Positions 1 to 7,716 of a stretch of DNA of 64,000 bases are shown here, one piece after another; positions within the stretch are counted from its first letter, which is position 1; every line of letters starts with the position of its first letter. The notes under the pieces were generated by a model. It was not told the DNA's origin and searched no databases. It saw only the letters and a list, made by a program, of their open reading frames with translations. Location of the stretch: NCBI GenBank assembly GCA_028710565.1, contig JAQTTV010000007.1, positions 62,001-126,000 on the forward strand. Direction: 5' to 3'. The position numbers and the translations under genes are program-made. The DNA is from Gallionella sp. Lineage in GTDB: Bacteria; Pseudomonadota; Gammaproteobacteria; Burkholderiales; Gallionellaceae.

Positions 1-220
1 TTGTGACTGCGCTGATTGCTGAAACAGCCCAAGATCCATCAGTCGTAAACGCTTCAGTCATCGGCGTTTTCAAACCATCCATCAAAGTAAATGCTTCAGC
101 CGCTTGTGCACGCGCCGTGTAATCGCCGTAAGCAGGAATCGCTACCGCTGCCAAAATGCCGATAATCGCAACCACAATCATCAGTTCGATCAATGTAAAA
201 CCTTTTTGAATGTTCTTCAT
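1..220 (-). CDS. Type IV pilin (PilA-like), N-terminal part, cut by window edge
   Basis: The reverse strand encodes a type III prepilin leader, MKNIQKG followed by [20 protein letters not shown], with cleavage expected after the glycine and a glutamate at mature position 5. This is the typical major pilin N-terminal helix, which packs in the core of the type IV pilus. The next visible part ([18 protein letters not shown]) matches the paralogues at 5418-5960 and 29683-30189. The start ATG is at 218-220 behind a good ribosome site (TTAAGGAG). The C-terminal two thirds lie left of the window. A sigma-54-type promoter sits about 55 bases upstream, which suggests PilR/RpoN control. Confidence 0.93.
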   Translation of the reverse strand, partial: MKNIQKGFTLIELMIVVAIIGILAAVAIPAYGDYTARAQAAEAFTLMDGLKTPMTEAFTTDGSWAVSAISAVT

Positions 221-674
221 TTTAAAGCTCCTTAAGTTAAGTGGACACACGTTATTGTGTGGCAAGTCTATTAAGCAAGAGCTGTGCCATATTTTAGGTA
301 TAATTGAGCTTGATTTAAGGGAGGGCGAGTGAGTTTTAGCTAAATTTGAATGGCTAGCTTGCAATATTCTTGCTTGTGAGCTACTTATAACTTGCGTGTA
401 GCTTACTTGTTGTAAGGTGTAAAAAGATCGTCACTCGCGTGACAATAGTGGTCACCACCTTGGTGGGGTCTCAAAAACTGAATACACGAGTGAATAGCAT
501 GAAAAATTGTACTATGTTGCAAAGTTGAATGGCTTAATTGTGATGCGATTTAGCATCTATCTAAGAGTATTCCCTAAATCTAGAAGACCCAAAATAGTTG
601 TCTAGCCGTCAGCTAAGTGTTTATACCAAGGTGGCAGACGGATAGTATTTTTATATGAACAGTGTTAACCCATC
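221..674. other. Intergenic region between the pilin and the exonuclease gene
   Basis: Apart from the sigma-54 promoter of the left-hand pilin, no gene was recognised here. Two short palindromes are visible: GTCACTCGCGTGAC at 430-443 and GTGGTCACCAC at 448-458. They may be protein-binding sites for either divergent neighbour. Nothing else stands out. Confidence 0.4.
274..289 (-). promoter_or_regulatory. Sigma-54 (-24/-12) promoter of the partial pilin gene
   Basis: On the minus strand the sequence is TGGCACAGCTCTTGCT. It matches the RpoN consensus TGGCAC-N5-TTGC with the required ten bases between GG and GC. It lies about 55 bases upstream of the pilin ATG at 220. RpoN with PilR drives pilA in many gammaproteobacteria; no PilR site was sought. 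Confidence 0.8.
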
Positions 675-1451
675 ATGACCCCCATCCTTACTTTTGATAT
701 TGAAACTATTCCCGATATTACAGGGCTACGCATTTTGCATGGGCTGGATGACAATGTGAGTGATGTCGAGGTGGCAGAAATGGCATTTCAAGTGAGCCGC
801 CAAAGAACAGGTGGCGATTTTGTGCCACACCATTTACAGCGAGTGGTGGCGATTTCTTGTGCTTTGCGGCTAGGCACTCATTTCAAAGTGTGGTCATTGG
901 GTGATCTGGGTGAGAGCGAAGGCAGTCTGATTCAGCGTTTTTTTGATGGTATCGAAAAATATACGCCGCAACTGGTTTCGTGGAATGGCGGCGGTTGTGA
1001 ATTGCCCGTGCTGCACTATCGCGGCTTGATTCACGGGGTGGTTTGCCCACGATATTGGGATAGCGGCGAGCGCGATAGAAATTTTGAACAGAATAACTAC
1101 CTCAATCGCGATCACACGAGACACTTGGATTTGATGGAATTATTGGCAAGGAAAACTGAAAATGTTTCCCTGAGCGACCTTTCCAAGCTCATCGGTTTGC
1201 CAGCTAAGATTGGAATGGATAGTAGCAACGTGTGGGATGCTTATCAGAACGGGCAGCTAGCTGAGATTCGCCATGACTGTGAACTCAATGCGCTGAGTAC
1301 CTATCTGTTGTTTACGCGCTTTCAGATGATGCGCGGGGTGTTGAGTCGTATAGTCTATCAGCAAGAATGTGACCTCGTTCGTGCCGAATTGCAAAAACTT
1401 AACCAAGCACATCTCAACGCATATCTCGCCGCATGGGAACCTACCAAGTGA
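675..1451 (+). CDS. PolB-like 3'-5' exonuclease family protein (possibly altered active site)
   Basis: This 258-residue protein resembles the predicted exonuclease family related to the proofreading domain of DNA polymerase B. The first DEDD motif is intact (FDIET, residues 7-11). The second region reads WNGGGCELPVL, where relatives usually have an F-D pair before LP. The last region reads IRHDCELNALSTYL, where the family usually shows a YCExDV-type signature (YxxxD); here the tyrosine and aspartate positions look like D and N. If the alignment is right, nuclease activity may be reduced or lost. The gene overlaps the next one by four bases (GTGA) if that gene starts at 1448, suggesting translational coupling. 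Confidence 0.75.
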   Translation: MTPILTFDIETIPDITGLRILHGLDDNVSDVEVAEMAFQVSRQRTGGDFVPHHLQRVVAISCALRLGTHFKVWSLGDLGESEGSLIQRFFDGIEKYTPQLVSWNGGGCELPVLHYRGLIHGVVCPRYWDSGERDRNFEQNNYLNRDHTRHLDLMELLARKTENVSLSDLSKLIGLPAKIGMDSSNVWDAYQNGQLAEIRHDCELNALSTYLLFTRFQMMRGVLSRIVYQQECDLVRAELQKLNQAHLNAYLAAWEPTK

Positions 1452-1825
1452 GTCTGAAATGTCGACACGTATGGCAAGCCACTGGCTGGCTATTATTGGG
1501 GATCATCACCTATCTATCGTTGATGCCCCACCCGCCTGAGCCGTTCACTTTTAACCAAGTTGATAAGTTAGAGCATGGTTTGGCATACATGACGCTCTCT
1601 TTGTGTTTTTGCCAAATGTATCTTCGATCATTGCGCTGGATGGTTTTGCTTGTCGTATGGGGAATAGGTATCGAATTTGTCCAAGGCTGGACAGGCTATC
1701 GCTACTTTGACGTATGGGATATGGTCGCAAATAGCACGGGTGTGCTACTGGGATACTTTCTCACTGAGAAGACACCCTTGGGTGGCTTGCGTACGCGAAT
1801 TGAAAAAAGAGAAGAGCCTCATTAG
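1448..1825 (+). CDS. VanZ-like family membrane protein
   Basis: About 125 residues with three to four hydrophobic helices (TGWLLLGIITYLSL, YMTLSLCFCQMYL, WMVLLVVWGIGIEFVQ, NSTGVLLGYFL). The conserved pattern DKLEHGLAYM near residue 40 and EFVQ...RYFDVWDMVANSTG near residues 80-100 are typical of VanZ-like proteins, whose molecular function is unknown. A GTG at 1448 overlaps the stop of the exonuclease gene as GTGA; an ATG at 1433 in the same frame is the alternative start. The C-terminal tail is basic and probably cytoplasmic. Confidence 0.75.
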   Translation: MSLKCRHVWQATGWLLLGIITYLSLMPHPPEPFTFNQVDKLEHGLAYMTLSLCFCQMYLRSLRWMVLLVVWGIGIEFVQGWTGYRYFDVWDMVANSTGVLLGYFLTEKTPLGGLRTRIEKREEPH

Positions 1826-1936
1826 CCTTGAAAGGCTGTCGAGATTTACATTGGAAGGCGTTGTCCGTGAACCCCATGATCGTTGCTCGAATTCTTTGTG
1901 TCTGAAGAGTCGAGCTTTGCTACGTTTATGAAGGGA

Positions 1937-1970
1937 AAAAGGTGGATATTCTCTCGAAAATCCACCTTTT
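1937..1970. terminator. Bidirectional rho-independent terminator
   Basis: An inverted repeat AAAAGGTGGAT / ATCCACCTTTT with a 12-base loop lies between the convergent VanZ-like and ssb genes. A or T runs on both sides allow it to act on either strand. Confidence 0.7.
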
Positions 1971-2036
1971 GTGCTTGCCTATGGTCTTCATCGGCACCAT
2001 GTGTTTCGCTTCAGATCGCTGATGTATGGATAGATA

Positions 2037-2531
2037 TTAGAACGGAATATCGTCATCGAAGTCGTCGAAATTGTTTTTGGCTGCGGGCGCGGGACGTGAT
2101 GCAGCGGGAGCGGGTGCCGCACGTGCTGGGGCGGGCGCGCTGCTACGCTCAGGTTGTTGCTGGTATTCATCCCCGCCGCTTTGGTAGCCACCACCAGATG
2201 AGGATTTGCTGCCCAACATTTGCATGGTATTGGCGACGATTTTGGTGGTGTAGCGGTCTTTGCCTTCTTTATCCGTCCATTTTTCGGTGCGGATGCTGCC
2301 TTCAACGTATATCTGCGAGCCTTTTTTCAGGTATTGACCGACCACCTCGGCTTGACGACCGAAGAATGTCAAATTATGCCATTCGGTGCGTTCCTGCATT
2401 TGACCTTGTTTGTCTTTCCATTTGTCGGTGGTTGCTAATGTCGCGCTGGCAACGGCTTCACCACTGGGCATATATTTGACTTCTGGATCCTTGCCAAGAT
2501 GCCCTACTAAAATCACTTTATTTACTGACAT
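2037..2531 (-). CDS. ssb: Single-stranded DNA-binding protein SSB
   Basis: A 164-residue SSB. It binds single-stranded DNA as a tetramer during replication, repair and recombination. Residues 1-110 form the OB-fold ([44 protein letters not shown]). A Gly/Gln/Pro/Ala-rich linker follows, and the acidic tip DDFDDDIPF is the standard docking tail for SSB-interacting proteins. The start overlaps the end of the upstream MFS gene by 14 bases. The neighbouring MFS-ssb arrangement is common in gammaproteobacteria, usually with uvrA on the other side, but uvrA is not present here. Confidence 0.97.
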   Translation of the reverse strand: MSVNKVILVGHLGKDPEVKYMPSGEAVASATLATTDKWKDKQGQMQERTEWHNLTFFGRQAEVVGQYLKKGSQIYVEGSIRTEKWTDKEGKDRYTTKIVANTMQMLGSKSSSGGGYQSGGDEYQQQPERSSAPAPARAAPAPAASRPAPAAKNNFDDFDDDIPF

Positions 2532-3912
2532 TGCTATTTCCTTTTAAAACAAGTTGTTGTATCGCACTTTCATCGAATCCTTGCATATCTACTTTTAAGC
2601 AAGCAATGCCCTCACTGGCAATGACTAAAACTTCTCGCACGCCTTGTACCGCAGCGAGTTGCAGTTGCAACTGCACTGCCTCCGATTCGCTGAGGGCAAG
2701 CAGATGGTAGAGCTTAGTGCTGACCGCGCGAGGGGGATTCATCGTGCTGGCGACGATCAGCCATAACAATAATAAACCCGCACTGAACATTAACACACTG
2801 TTATGGCCCACGTGCTGCATCAAGACCCCGCCCATGACCGCACCAAAAAATGCGCCTAGAAATTGCACACTACTGTACACGCCCATCGCAGTACCTTTGG
2901 CTGCCAATGGCGCAATTTTGCTAATCAACGAAGGTAGCGAGGCTTCTAGTATGTTGAACGCGGTAAAGAAAATCAACAAGGCTGCCGCGACTAACCAAAG
3001 ACTATTTGGCCCCACCAAAAGCAACAGTTGTGCTGAAAAAGCTAAAGCAATTGCCAGTATAAATACCTGTTTCATCTTGGCTTTTTTCTCGGCGATGATG
3101 ATAGGTGGCACCATCAGCATAAACGCCAGCAACATGACAGGCAGATAAACTTGCCAATGTTGCGCCACCTCCAGCCCGTTATTTTTGAGAATAAATGGCA
3201 CTTGAATAAACACCGACATCAAAATCGCATGGAGGCTAAAAATACCGAAATCAAGGCGTAGTAAGTCTTTGTTGCGTAAAACTTCAGCAAATTTACTACG
3301 GCTGGCTTCGGTGTCGCTATGAAAATGGGTGAGTGCTGGGTTGGGGATCACAAAGCGCACCAACCCAATCGCGACTATCGCTAACACGCCTGTCATCGCA
3401 AAGATGCCTGGTACGCCTAGTATGCCATGGAGTAAGGGGGATAAAACGAGCGAGAAGGAAAAGGTTAAGCCTATAGTCATGCCTATCATTGCCATGGCCT
3501 TGGTGCGAACTTCCTCGCGCGTCAAGTCTGCGGTCAGTGCCATGACGGCGGCGTTAATGGCACCCGCCCCTTGAATCGCCCGTCCGATAATCACGCCGTA
3601 AATGCTGTCGGCAGAAGCCGCGACAAAACTACCGAGCGCAAAAACAATCAGCCCACCGTAAATAATGGGCTTGCGACCATATCGATCTGACATCCAGCCT
3701 GCTGGAATTTGCAAAATCGCTTGTGTCAGCCCGTACACGCCCAGTGCCAGCCCCATTAGGATGTGGTTTTCACCTCCTGGAAGATGCTCGGCATAGAGTG
3801 CGAAAATCGGCAAAATAATAAATAAACCTAGCATACGCAAGCCGTAAATGCCCGCCAAGCCAAAGCTGGCACGCTTTTCAGCAGGGTTCATGGTGTATTG
3901 GGTAAGCGGCAT
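2518..3912 (-). CDS. MFS transporter with C-terminal ferredoxin-like domain (YajR type)
   Basis: A 464-residue protein with twelve predicted membrane helices. The major facilitator signature [14 protein letters not shown] lies in the loop after helix 2, and [20 protein letters not shown] marks helices 4-5. After the last helix (about residue 395) comes a soluble tail of about 65 residues ([20 protein letters not shown]...ACLKVDM). It looks like the small ferredoxin-like YAM domain of E. coli YajR. The substrate is unknown. Two starts are possible, ATG at 3912 or ATG at 3891 (MNPAEKR); neither has a clear ribosome site. It is probably co-transcribed with ssb. Confidence 0.88.
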   Translation of the reverse strand: MPLTQYTMNPAEKRASFGLAGIYGLRMLGLFIILPIFALYAEHLPGGENHILMGLALGVYGLTQAILQIPAGWMSDRYGRKPIIYGGLIVFALGSFVAASADSIYGVIIGRAIQGAGAINAAVMALTADLTREEVRTKAMAMIGMTIGLTFSFSLVLSPLLHGILGVPGIFAMTGVLAIVAIGLVRFVIPNPALTHFHSDTEASRSKFAEVLRNKDLLRLDFGIFSLHAILMSVFIQVPFILKNNGLEVAQHWQVYLPVMLLAFMLMVPPIIIAEKKAKMKQVFILAIALAFSAQLLLLVGPNSLWLVAAALLIFFTAFNILEASLPSLISKIAPLAAKGTAMGVYSSVQFLGAFFGAVMGGVLMQHVGHNSVLMFSAGLLLLWLIVASTMNPPRAVSTKLYHLLALSESEAVQLQLQLAAVQGVREVLVIASEGIACLKVDMQGFDESAIQQLVLKGNSNVSK

Positions 3913-4060
3913 AATGGCATCTGTCAGGCGAAATAAAGACTCGCATATTAGCAGGTCGCCCCTACTTACGGAAACGCTACATCTGCATTTTCTGGTAATT
4001 CAGGGTATCTTGCCTTGCTCAATAAGCGAGTTAATGATGAGCAATCGTTGAGCGGATTGA

Positions 4061-4870
4061 TTATCTGCGAGGCGGGTCGGGTACATATTGGTTTGGAAAT
4101 GCTTGCGGTTCAGGAGGGTGTTTAGGGCGACGAATAACGCCCATTTGAATTAAATGTTCTGTACTATCATAGCGCAAAGCGACGATTTCAGCAGGTTGAT
4201 CACTCGCGCGTCTAAAAGTGGTGGTGGTGACAGGATCGTATTGGCGTTCGCCATGTCCTGTACCTAGGCGTTCTGCCTGTTTCATCGGTGCTGCGGCACT
4301 GGGCACAGCAGCCATCCGTCCTGCCGATGTCTCACCCATATGCCCCCTATTGCTTTCTTGACTGTCGTGTCGACTGGGTTGATTGCCATCATATTGATTG
4401 TTTATCATCGGCGGGGGAGGAAGGGGCTCTTTTTCGCGATACACGGCAACCCCGATGATGCCGACATTATCAGGGCGATCTGTCCGTGCAGCATAGGAAT
4501 CAGGTAATGAGGTAAAGTAAAACTGCGCAATTTCATTGTCGCTCTTGCGCCAGCCAGCGACTTCCATCTGTTGGTAGGGGCTTAGTACATAGCCAGCTTG
4601 TTTAGGCGAGGCAGTTTCGCCACTGATGGCATTGATACCATCGACTGAAACAATGGCAAGAATGCGATTTTGGGTGCGATTAGTTAGGCGAATTGCATAA
4701 CGTTGCTCGGGTTGTCCTGCGATATAGGTTTTGCCGTGATAAGGGTATGTTTGCAGCGCGCGTCCCGTGTCTTGGTTAATCACTTTCATTTCAAGTAACT
4801 CGTTGGCATATGAGGGTAGTGATAACCCAACCAGAACGATGATGAACCAACGAATCCAAAAAGTATGCAT
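4061..4870 (-). CDS. Secreted protein of unknown function
   Basis: A 269-residue protein with a clear signal peptide (WFIIVLVGLSLPSYA, cleavage near residue 22). The first 150 mature residues look like a compact beta-rich domain (YAIRLTNRTQNRILAIVSVDG, SPYQQMEVAGWRKS, VGIIGVAVYREKEP). A low-complexity Gln/Ser/Pro-rich region follows, then a short ordered C-terminal segment (DPVTTTTFRRASDQPAEIVALRYDS). Proteins of this layout occur in gammaproteobacteria as uncharacterised periplasmic or surface proteins. It lies 57 bases downstream of the next small secreted gene on the same strand, so the two probably form an operon. Confidence 0.7.
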   Translation of the reverse strand: MHTFWIRWFIIVLVGLSLPSYANELLEMKVINQDTGRALQTYPYHGKTYIAGQPEQRYAIRLTNRTQNRILAIVSVDGINAISGETASPKQAGYVLSPYQQMEVAGWRKSDNEIAQFYFTSLPDSYAARTDRPDNVGIIGVAVYREKEPLPPPPMINNQYDGNQPSRHDSQESNRGHMGETSAGRMAAVPSAAAPMKQAERLGTGHGERQYDPVTTTTFRRASDQPAEIVALRYDSTEHLIQMGVIRRPKHPPEPQAFPNQYVPDPPRR

Positions 4871-4927
4871 GATTTCTCCTAAAAACGGGTGGGAGCACGG
4901 GGCGCGGATGCACCCCGCGTAAAGACA

Positions 4928-5245
4928 CTAGTTTGCTGCGTTCCCGCGTTTGCCACGTACTGGTTTATTCGTGCGTTCAGGTTTTGGGGCAGGTGGGCGT
5001 GGCTCTGCGTTGCGCGGCTGGCTGGGTGCAGGCTGAGCCTGCGCATCGCGCCGTTGACGCAAGCCAGCCATTTCCCGCAATGAAGCTTCGCGACGGCGTT
5101 GGCGAATTTCCTCGCGACGACTGTCATCATTAGAAGCCGTGCGTTGAAAGTGGGATGAATTTTCTTCTGCAAGCGCGGTATTGTTCAGTAAGACGAACAA
5201 GCCCAGACCGAGCAAACCAAACAGTATTTTTGGAATAGACTTCAT
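4928..5245 (-). CDS. Small secreted Arg/Pro-rich protein of unknown function
   Basis: A 105-residue protein with a signal peptide (ILFGLLGLGLFVLLNNTALA, cleavage about residue 26). A charged helical stretch follows (DDSRREEIRQRRREASLREM), then a Gln/Ala/Pro-rich basic tail. It has no recognised domain. The start is preceded by TTAGGAGATTAGCC, a good ribosome site. It probably forms an operon with the secreted protein at 4061-4870. Confidence 0.6.
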   Translation of the reverse strand: MKSIPKILFGLLGLGLFVLLNNTALAEENSSHFQRTASNDDSRREEIRQRRREASLREMAGLRQRRDAQAQPAPSQPRNAEPRPPAPKPERTNKPVRGKRGNAAN

Positions 5246-5417
5246 GGCTAATCTCCTAATTTAAGTAAAAAGTGGACAAAAAACGCCACATTCGGCGTTG
5301 AGGTACATTCTAGTAGAAAGCGCGTGCAAATGTGATTCTAATCTGAGGTTTTTTAAGTTATTTCGGGTTTTTTGCTGTGCATATCCATGCGGCAAAGAGG
5401 TGATATATTGATCTGTG

Positions 5418-5960
5418 CTACATGTTGATGCACGTTTTGGGGATGACATTGTCGGGTAGTTTGCTAGCGGGGCGACCAATAAGCGCAACAGAGGTGACCG
5501 TCGGGATTTGTCCTAAATTGTTATAGCCATCGCCGTTGGCGCAAGACCACGCTCCTGTAAACGTGTTGTACAGCATATGTAGACTTTTACCTGCAATGAG
5601 GTTGCTCACCCCCGTGGTTTTAAAGGTGGCCTCAATTAAAGTTGTGCCATTTTGAGCAGGAACAGGGCGAACGCCTGCGACGCAGCCCGCCAAGCCAGAC
5701 GCGTTGCAATCCATAATAGACGAAACATATTTGCCTGAAGTGACTGCACTAAGTGAAGCAATATCCCAGCTTTGGTTATTGGTATAGGCTTCAACCAGCG
5801 GGGTTCTCAATCCTGCTACCAGTGACATCGCTTCGGAAGCTTGAGCGCGTGCGACATAATCACCATACATAGGAATTGCGACGGCGGCTAAGACGCCAAT
5901 AATTGCCACAACTATCATGAGTTCGATCAGTGTGAACCCGTTTTGTATTGAGGATTTCAT
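5418..5960 (-). CDS. Type IV pilin (PilA-like)
   Basis: A 180-residue prepilin. The leader MKSSIQNG is cut before [18 protein letters not shown], and glutamate 5 is present. The globular part has four cysteines, including CNASGLAGC and the C-terminal SCANGDG...KTC pair expected to form the D-region disulfide. The C-terminal segment ([18 protein letters not shown]) closely parallels the pilin at 29683-30189, so the genes are paralogues. It is a single gene with its own sigma-54-type promoter at 5995-6010. No pilus assembly genes are adjacent. Confidence 0.93.
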   Translation of the reverse strand: MKSSIQNGFTLIELMIVVAIIGVLAAVAIPMYGDYVARAQASEAMSLVAGLRTPLVEAYTNNQSWDIASLSAVTSGKYVSSIMDCNASGLAGCVAGVRPVPAQNGTTLIEATFKTTGVSNLIAGKSLHMLYNTFTGAWSCANGDGYNNLGQIPTVTSVALIGRPASKLPDNVIPKTCINM

Positions 5961-5994
5961 TTTTTGCTTTCAGAAATAATGGCTGAGTGTAAAA

Positions 5995-6010
5995 AGCAAG
6001 AATTACGCCA
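5995..6010 (-). promoter_or_regulatory. Sigma-54 (-24/-12) promoter of the pilin gene
   Basis: Minus-strand TGGCGTAATTCTTGCT has GG and GC separated by ten bases, as RpoN requires. It lies 35-50 bases upstream of the pilin ATG at 5960. Confidence 0.75.
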
Positions 6011-6090
6011 GTCGTTGATATTGTTATTTGGGCAGTTCTTATGGCATAACATCGTCCTGTTTCTGTTAAAGAAGGTTCGATGATGCTTTG

Positions 6091-6238
6091 CTAGCAAGCT
6101 GCTGCAAAACTATTGCGCTCGCCGATACTGTGTCCAAAAGTGGCTCAAAATGCTCATTTACTTGATGTAAATTCCGTTTTTTCGCCCCTTTTTTCCTTGT
6201 CTCTGCTTCGCTCATAACGTTTTTCAGCAGCCTGCTAG
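6091..6238. mobile_element. 148-bp MITE-like inverted-repeat element, copy 1
   Basis: The ends are imperfect 20-base inverted repeats: CTAGCAAGCTGCTGCAAAAC on the left, and the right end reads CTAGCAGGCTGCTGAAAAAC on the other strand. A second copy at 24623-24770 has the same length and differs at only four positions by eye. No open reading frame fills the element, so it is non-autonomous. The outer CTAG is probably the duplicated target, as shown by copy 2. Here it sits in the gap between the pilin and the AlgR-like gene. Confidence 0.8.
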
Positions 6239-6254
6239 TGTACTTCGTTGAAAA

Positions 6255-6989
6255 TTAGTTGAGTTTTTTTATCAGATATTGTTGTCGGCGACTGACAGGC
6301 AGCATTTCGTCATAGTTGGCTAACTTGACCAACCATCCACCTTCCTCTTTGAGATTTTTCTCGAAACCAATAACGGCTGCTTTTGCGACTAAGCAATTGC
6401 GATGGATGCGTACGAAACGTAAGGCGTACTCTTTTTCTAAATTGGTGAGTGACTCTTCAATCAGATACTCCCGCTCGGCGGTATGAACGGTGATATATTT
6501 CGATTCTGCGCGTAAAAATAACACATCTTCAATTGGAATCAGGTGGATTTTACCACGTTCATACGCAGAAAGAAATTGACGGGGTTCAGGCAGGAGTTCA
6601 TGCAATATTTCCGTTTTTATGGGAACGGCCTCGCGAGCGCGACTCAGTGCTTCAAACAGTCGTCTGAGGCGTATGGGTTTGAGCAAATAATCAATGGCGC
6701 GAACTTCAAATGCCTTGATCGCATAGGCATCATAGGCTGTTGTGAAAATAATCACGGGGGGTGGAACAAGCTTGTGAAGATGGTGGGCGAGTTCAATACC
6801 ATCCATTTGAGGCATCCGAATATCAAGCAGTACTACATCCGCAGGTGTATCGTTCAGCTTATCTAACGCTGTTTGACCATTGCCAGCCTCACCTACAATT
6901 TCCAGATATAACTGAGCGGCGCAGTCGTTTAGCAAATCGCGCAATCGACTACGAGCAGGTTGTTCATCATCGACAATAAAAACGCGCAT
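6255..6989 (-). CDS. LytTR-type response regulator (AlgR-like)
   Basis: A 244-residue two-domain regulator. The receiver domain (residues 1-120) has the acidic pair DDE near the N-terminus, the phosphoacceptor in VVLLDIRMPQMDG, the threonine in FTTAYD and the lysine in LLKPI. The C-terminal LytTR DNA-binding domain follows (RQFLSAYERGKIHLIPIEDVLFLRAESKYITVHT...RIHRNCLV). AlgR-type regulators control pili and exopolysaccharide in pseudomonads. The ATG at 6989 is preceded by GAGGTGAT, a near-perfect ribosome site; an in-frame ATG at 7028 would add 13 untypical residues. No partner histidine kinase gene is adjacent. Confidence 0.88.
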   Translation of the reverse strand: MRVFIVDDEQPARSRLRDLLNDCAAQLYLEIVGEAGNGQTALDKLNDTPADVVLLDIRMPQMDGIELAHHLHKLVPPPVIIFTTAYDAYAIKAFEVRAIDYLLKPIRLRRLFEALSRAREAVPIKTEILHELLPEPRQFLSAYERGKIHLIPIEDVLFLRAESKYITVHTAEREYLIEESLTNLEKEYALRFVRIHRNCLVAKAAVIGFEKNLKEEGGWLVKLANYDEMLPVSRRQQYLIKKLN

Positions 6990-7210
6990 CGGTAACGCAA
7001 TCACCTCTGGTGGCTGTTCCCCTTTCATTCTATTACCCCTATAAAATCGCTCGGATAATGTTCGCTTGAAATACGCTTGTTGTCAACCCAATACGATTGC
7101 GCTCGAACATATCTTCGGTGAACGTACAGGACAAGGTAGAGCGTTGCATATGCGTACTCTGCCGTATTAAGGGCATGGGCGTTTGGTTGCATCGTGTTAA
7201 ACTTCGCGCC

Positions 7211-7582
7211 GAAGCTGGCTAGACAGTCGCCGCGCATGAAAATGCGGGGAGGAAAGTCCGGGCTCCATAGAGCAGAATGCCAGTTAATGACTGGACACCG
7301 TGAGGTGATGGAAAGTGCCACAGAAAATAAACCGCCGATGGCCAGATTGATTTTCGCAAGAAAGTTGAGCTGGATCAGGTAAGGGCGAAACGGTGCGGTA
7401 AGAGCGCACCGCGACTTTGGTAACAGAGTTGGCAGGGCAAACCCCATTCGGAGCAAGATCAAATAGGCTGACATTGGCGTGGCTCGCGTCGTCAGCGGGT
7501 AGATCGCTTGAGCGTCAGGTGACGAAACGCCTAGAGGAATGACTGTCCACGACAGAACCCGGCTTATCGGCTAGCTTCACCT
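7211..7582 (+). ncRNA. rnpB: RNase P RNA component (bacterial A type)
   Basis: This RNA is the catalytic part of RNase P and matures tRNA 5' ends. The hallmark blocks are all present in order: GAAGCTGGCTAGACAGTCGC at the 5' end, GAGGAAAGTCCGGGCTCC (CR-I), the AAACCGCCGATGGCC block, GGTAAGAGCGCACCG, AGATCGCTTGAG, ACAGAACCCGGCTTATCGG (CR-V) and the closing CTAGCTTCACC, which pairs with the 5' end. The length of about 372 nt fits the A type. The exact ends are inferred from the terminal helix. Confidence 0.96.
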
Positions 7583-7716
7583 TCTTTGATATAAACGCGA
7601 ACTTGTCGCATGCCTCTCGAAAAACATGCGAATTTGTTGTATCTTCAACTCATTTGTCACATTACTTAAACCTCCCTCGTTTAATCTCTTTCGTATTGTC
7701 CAACCGTGAGTAAACC

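Noticed and set aside
1883..2479. 198-residue plus-strand frame across ssb
   Set aside because: It is the antisense of ssb, Cys/Trp-rich and without a domain. ssb is certain.
7583..7716. Terminator after rnpB
   Set aside because: CGCATG and CATGCG at 7612-7630 can pair, but the stem is short and no T run follows clearly.
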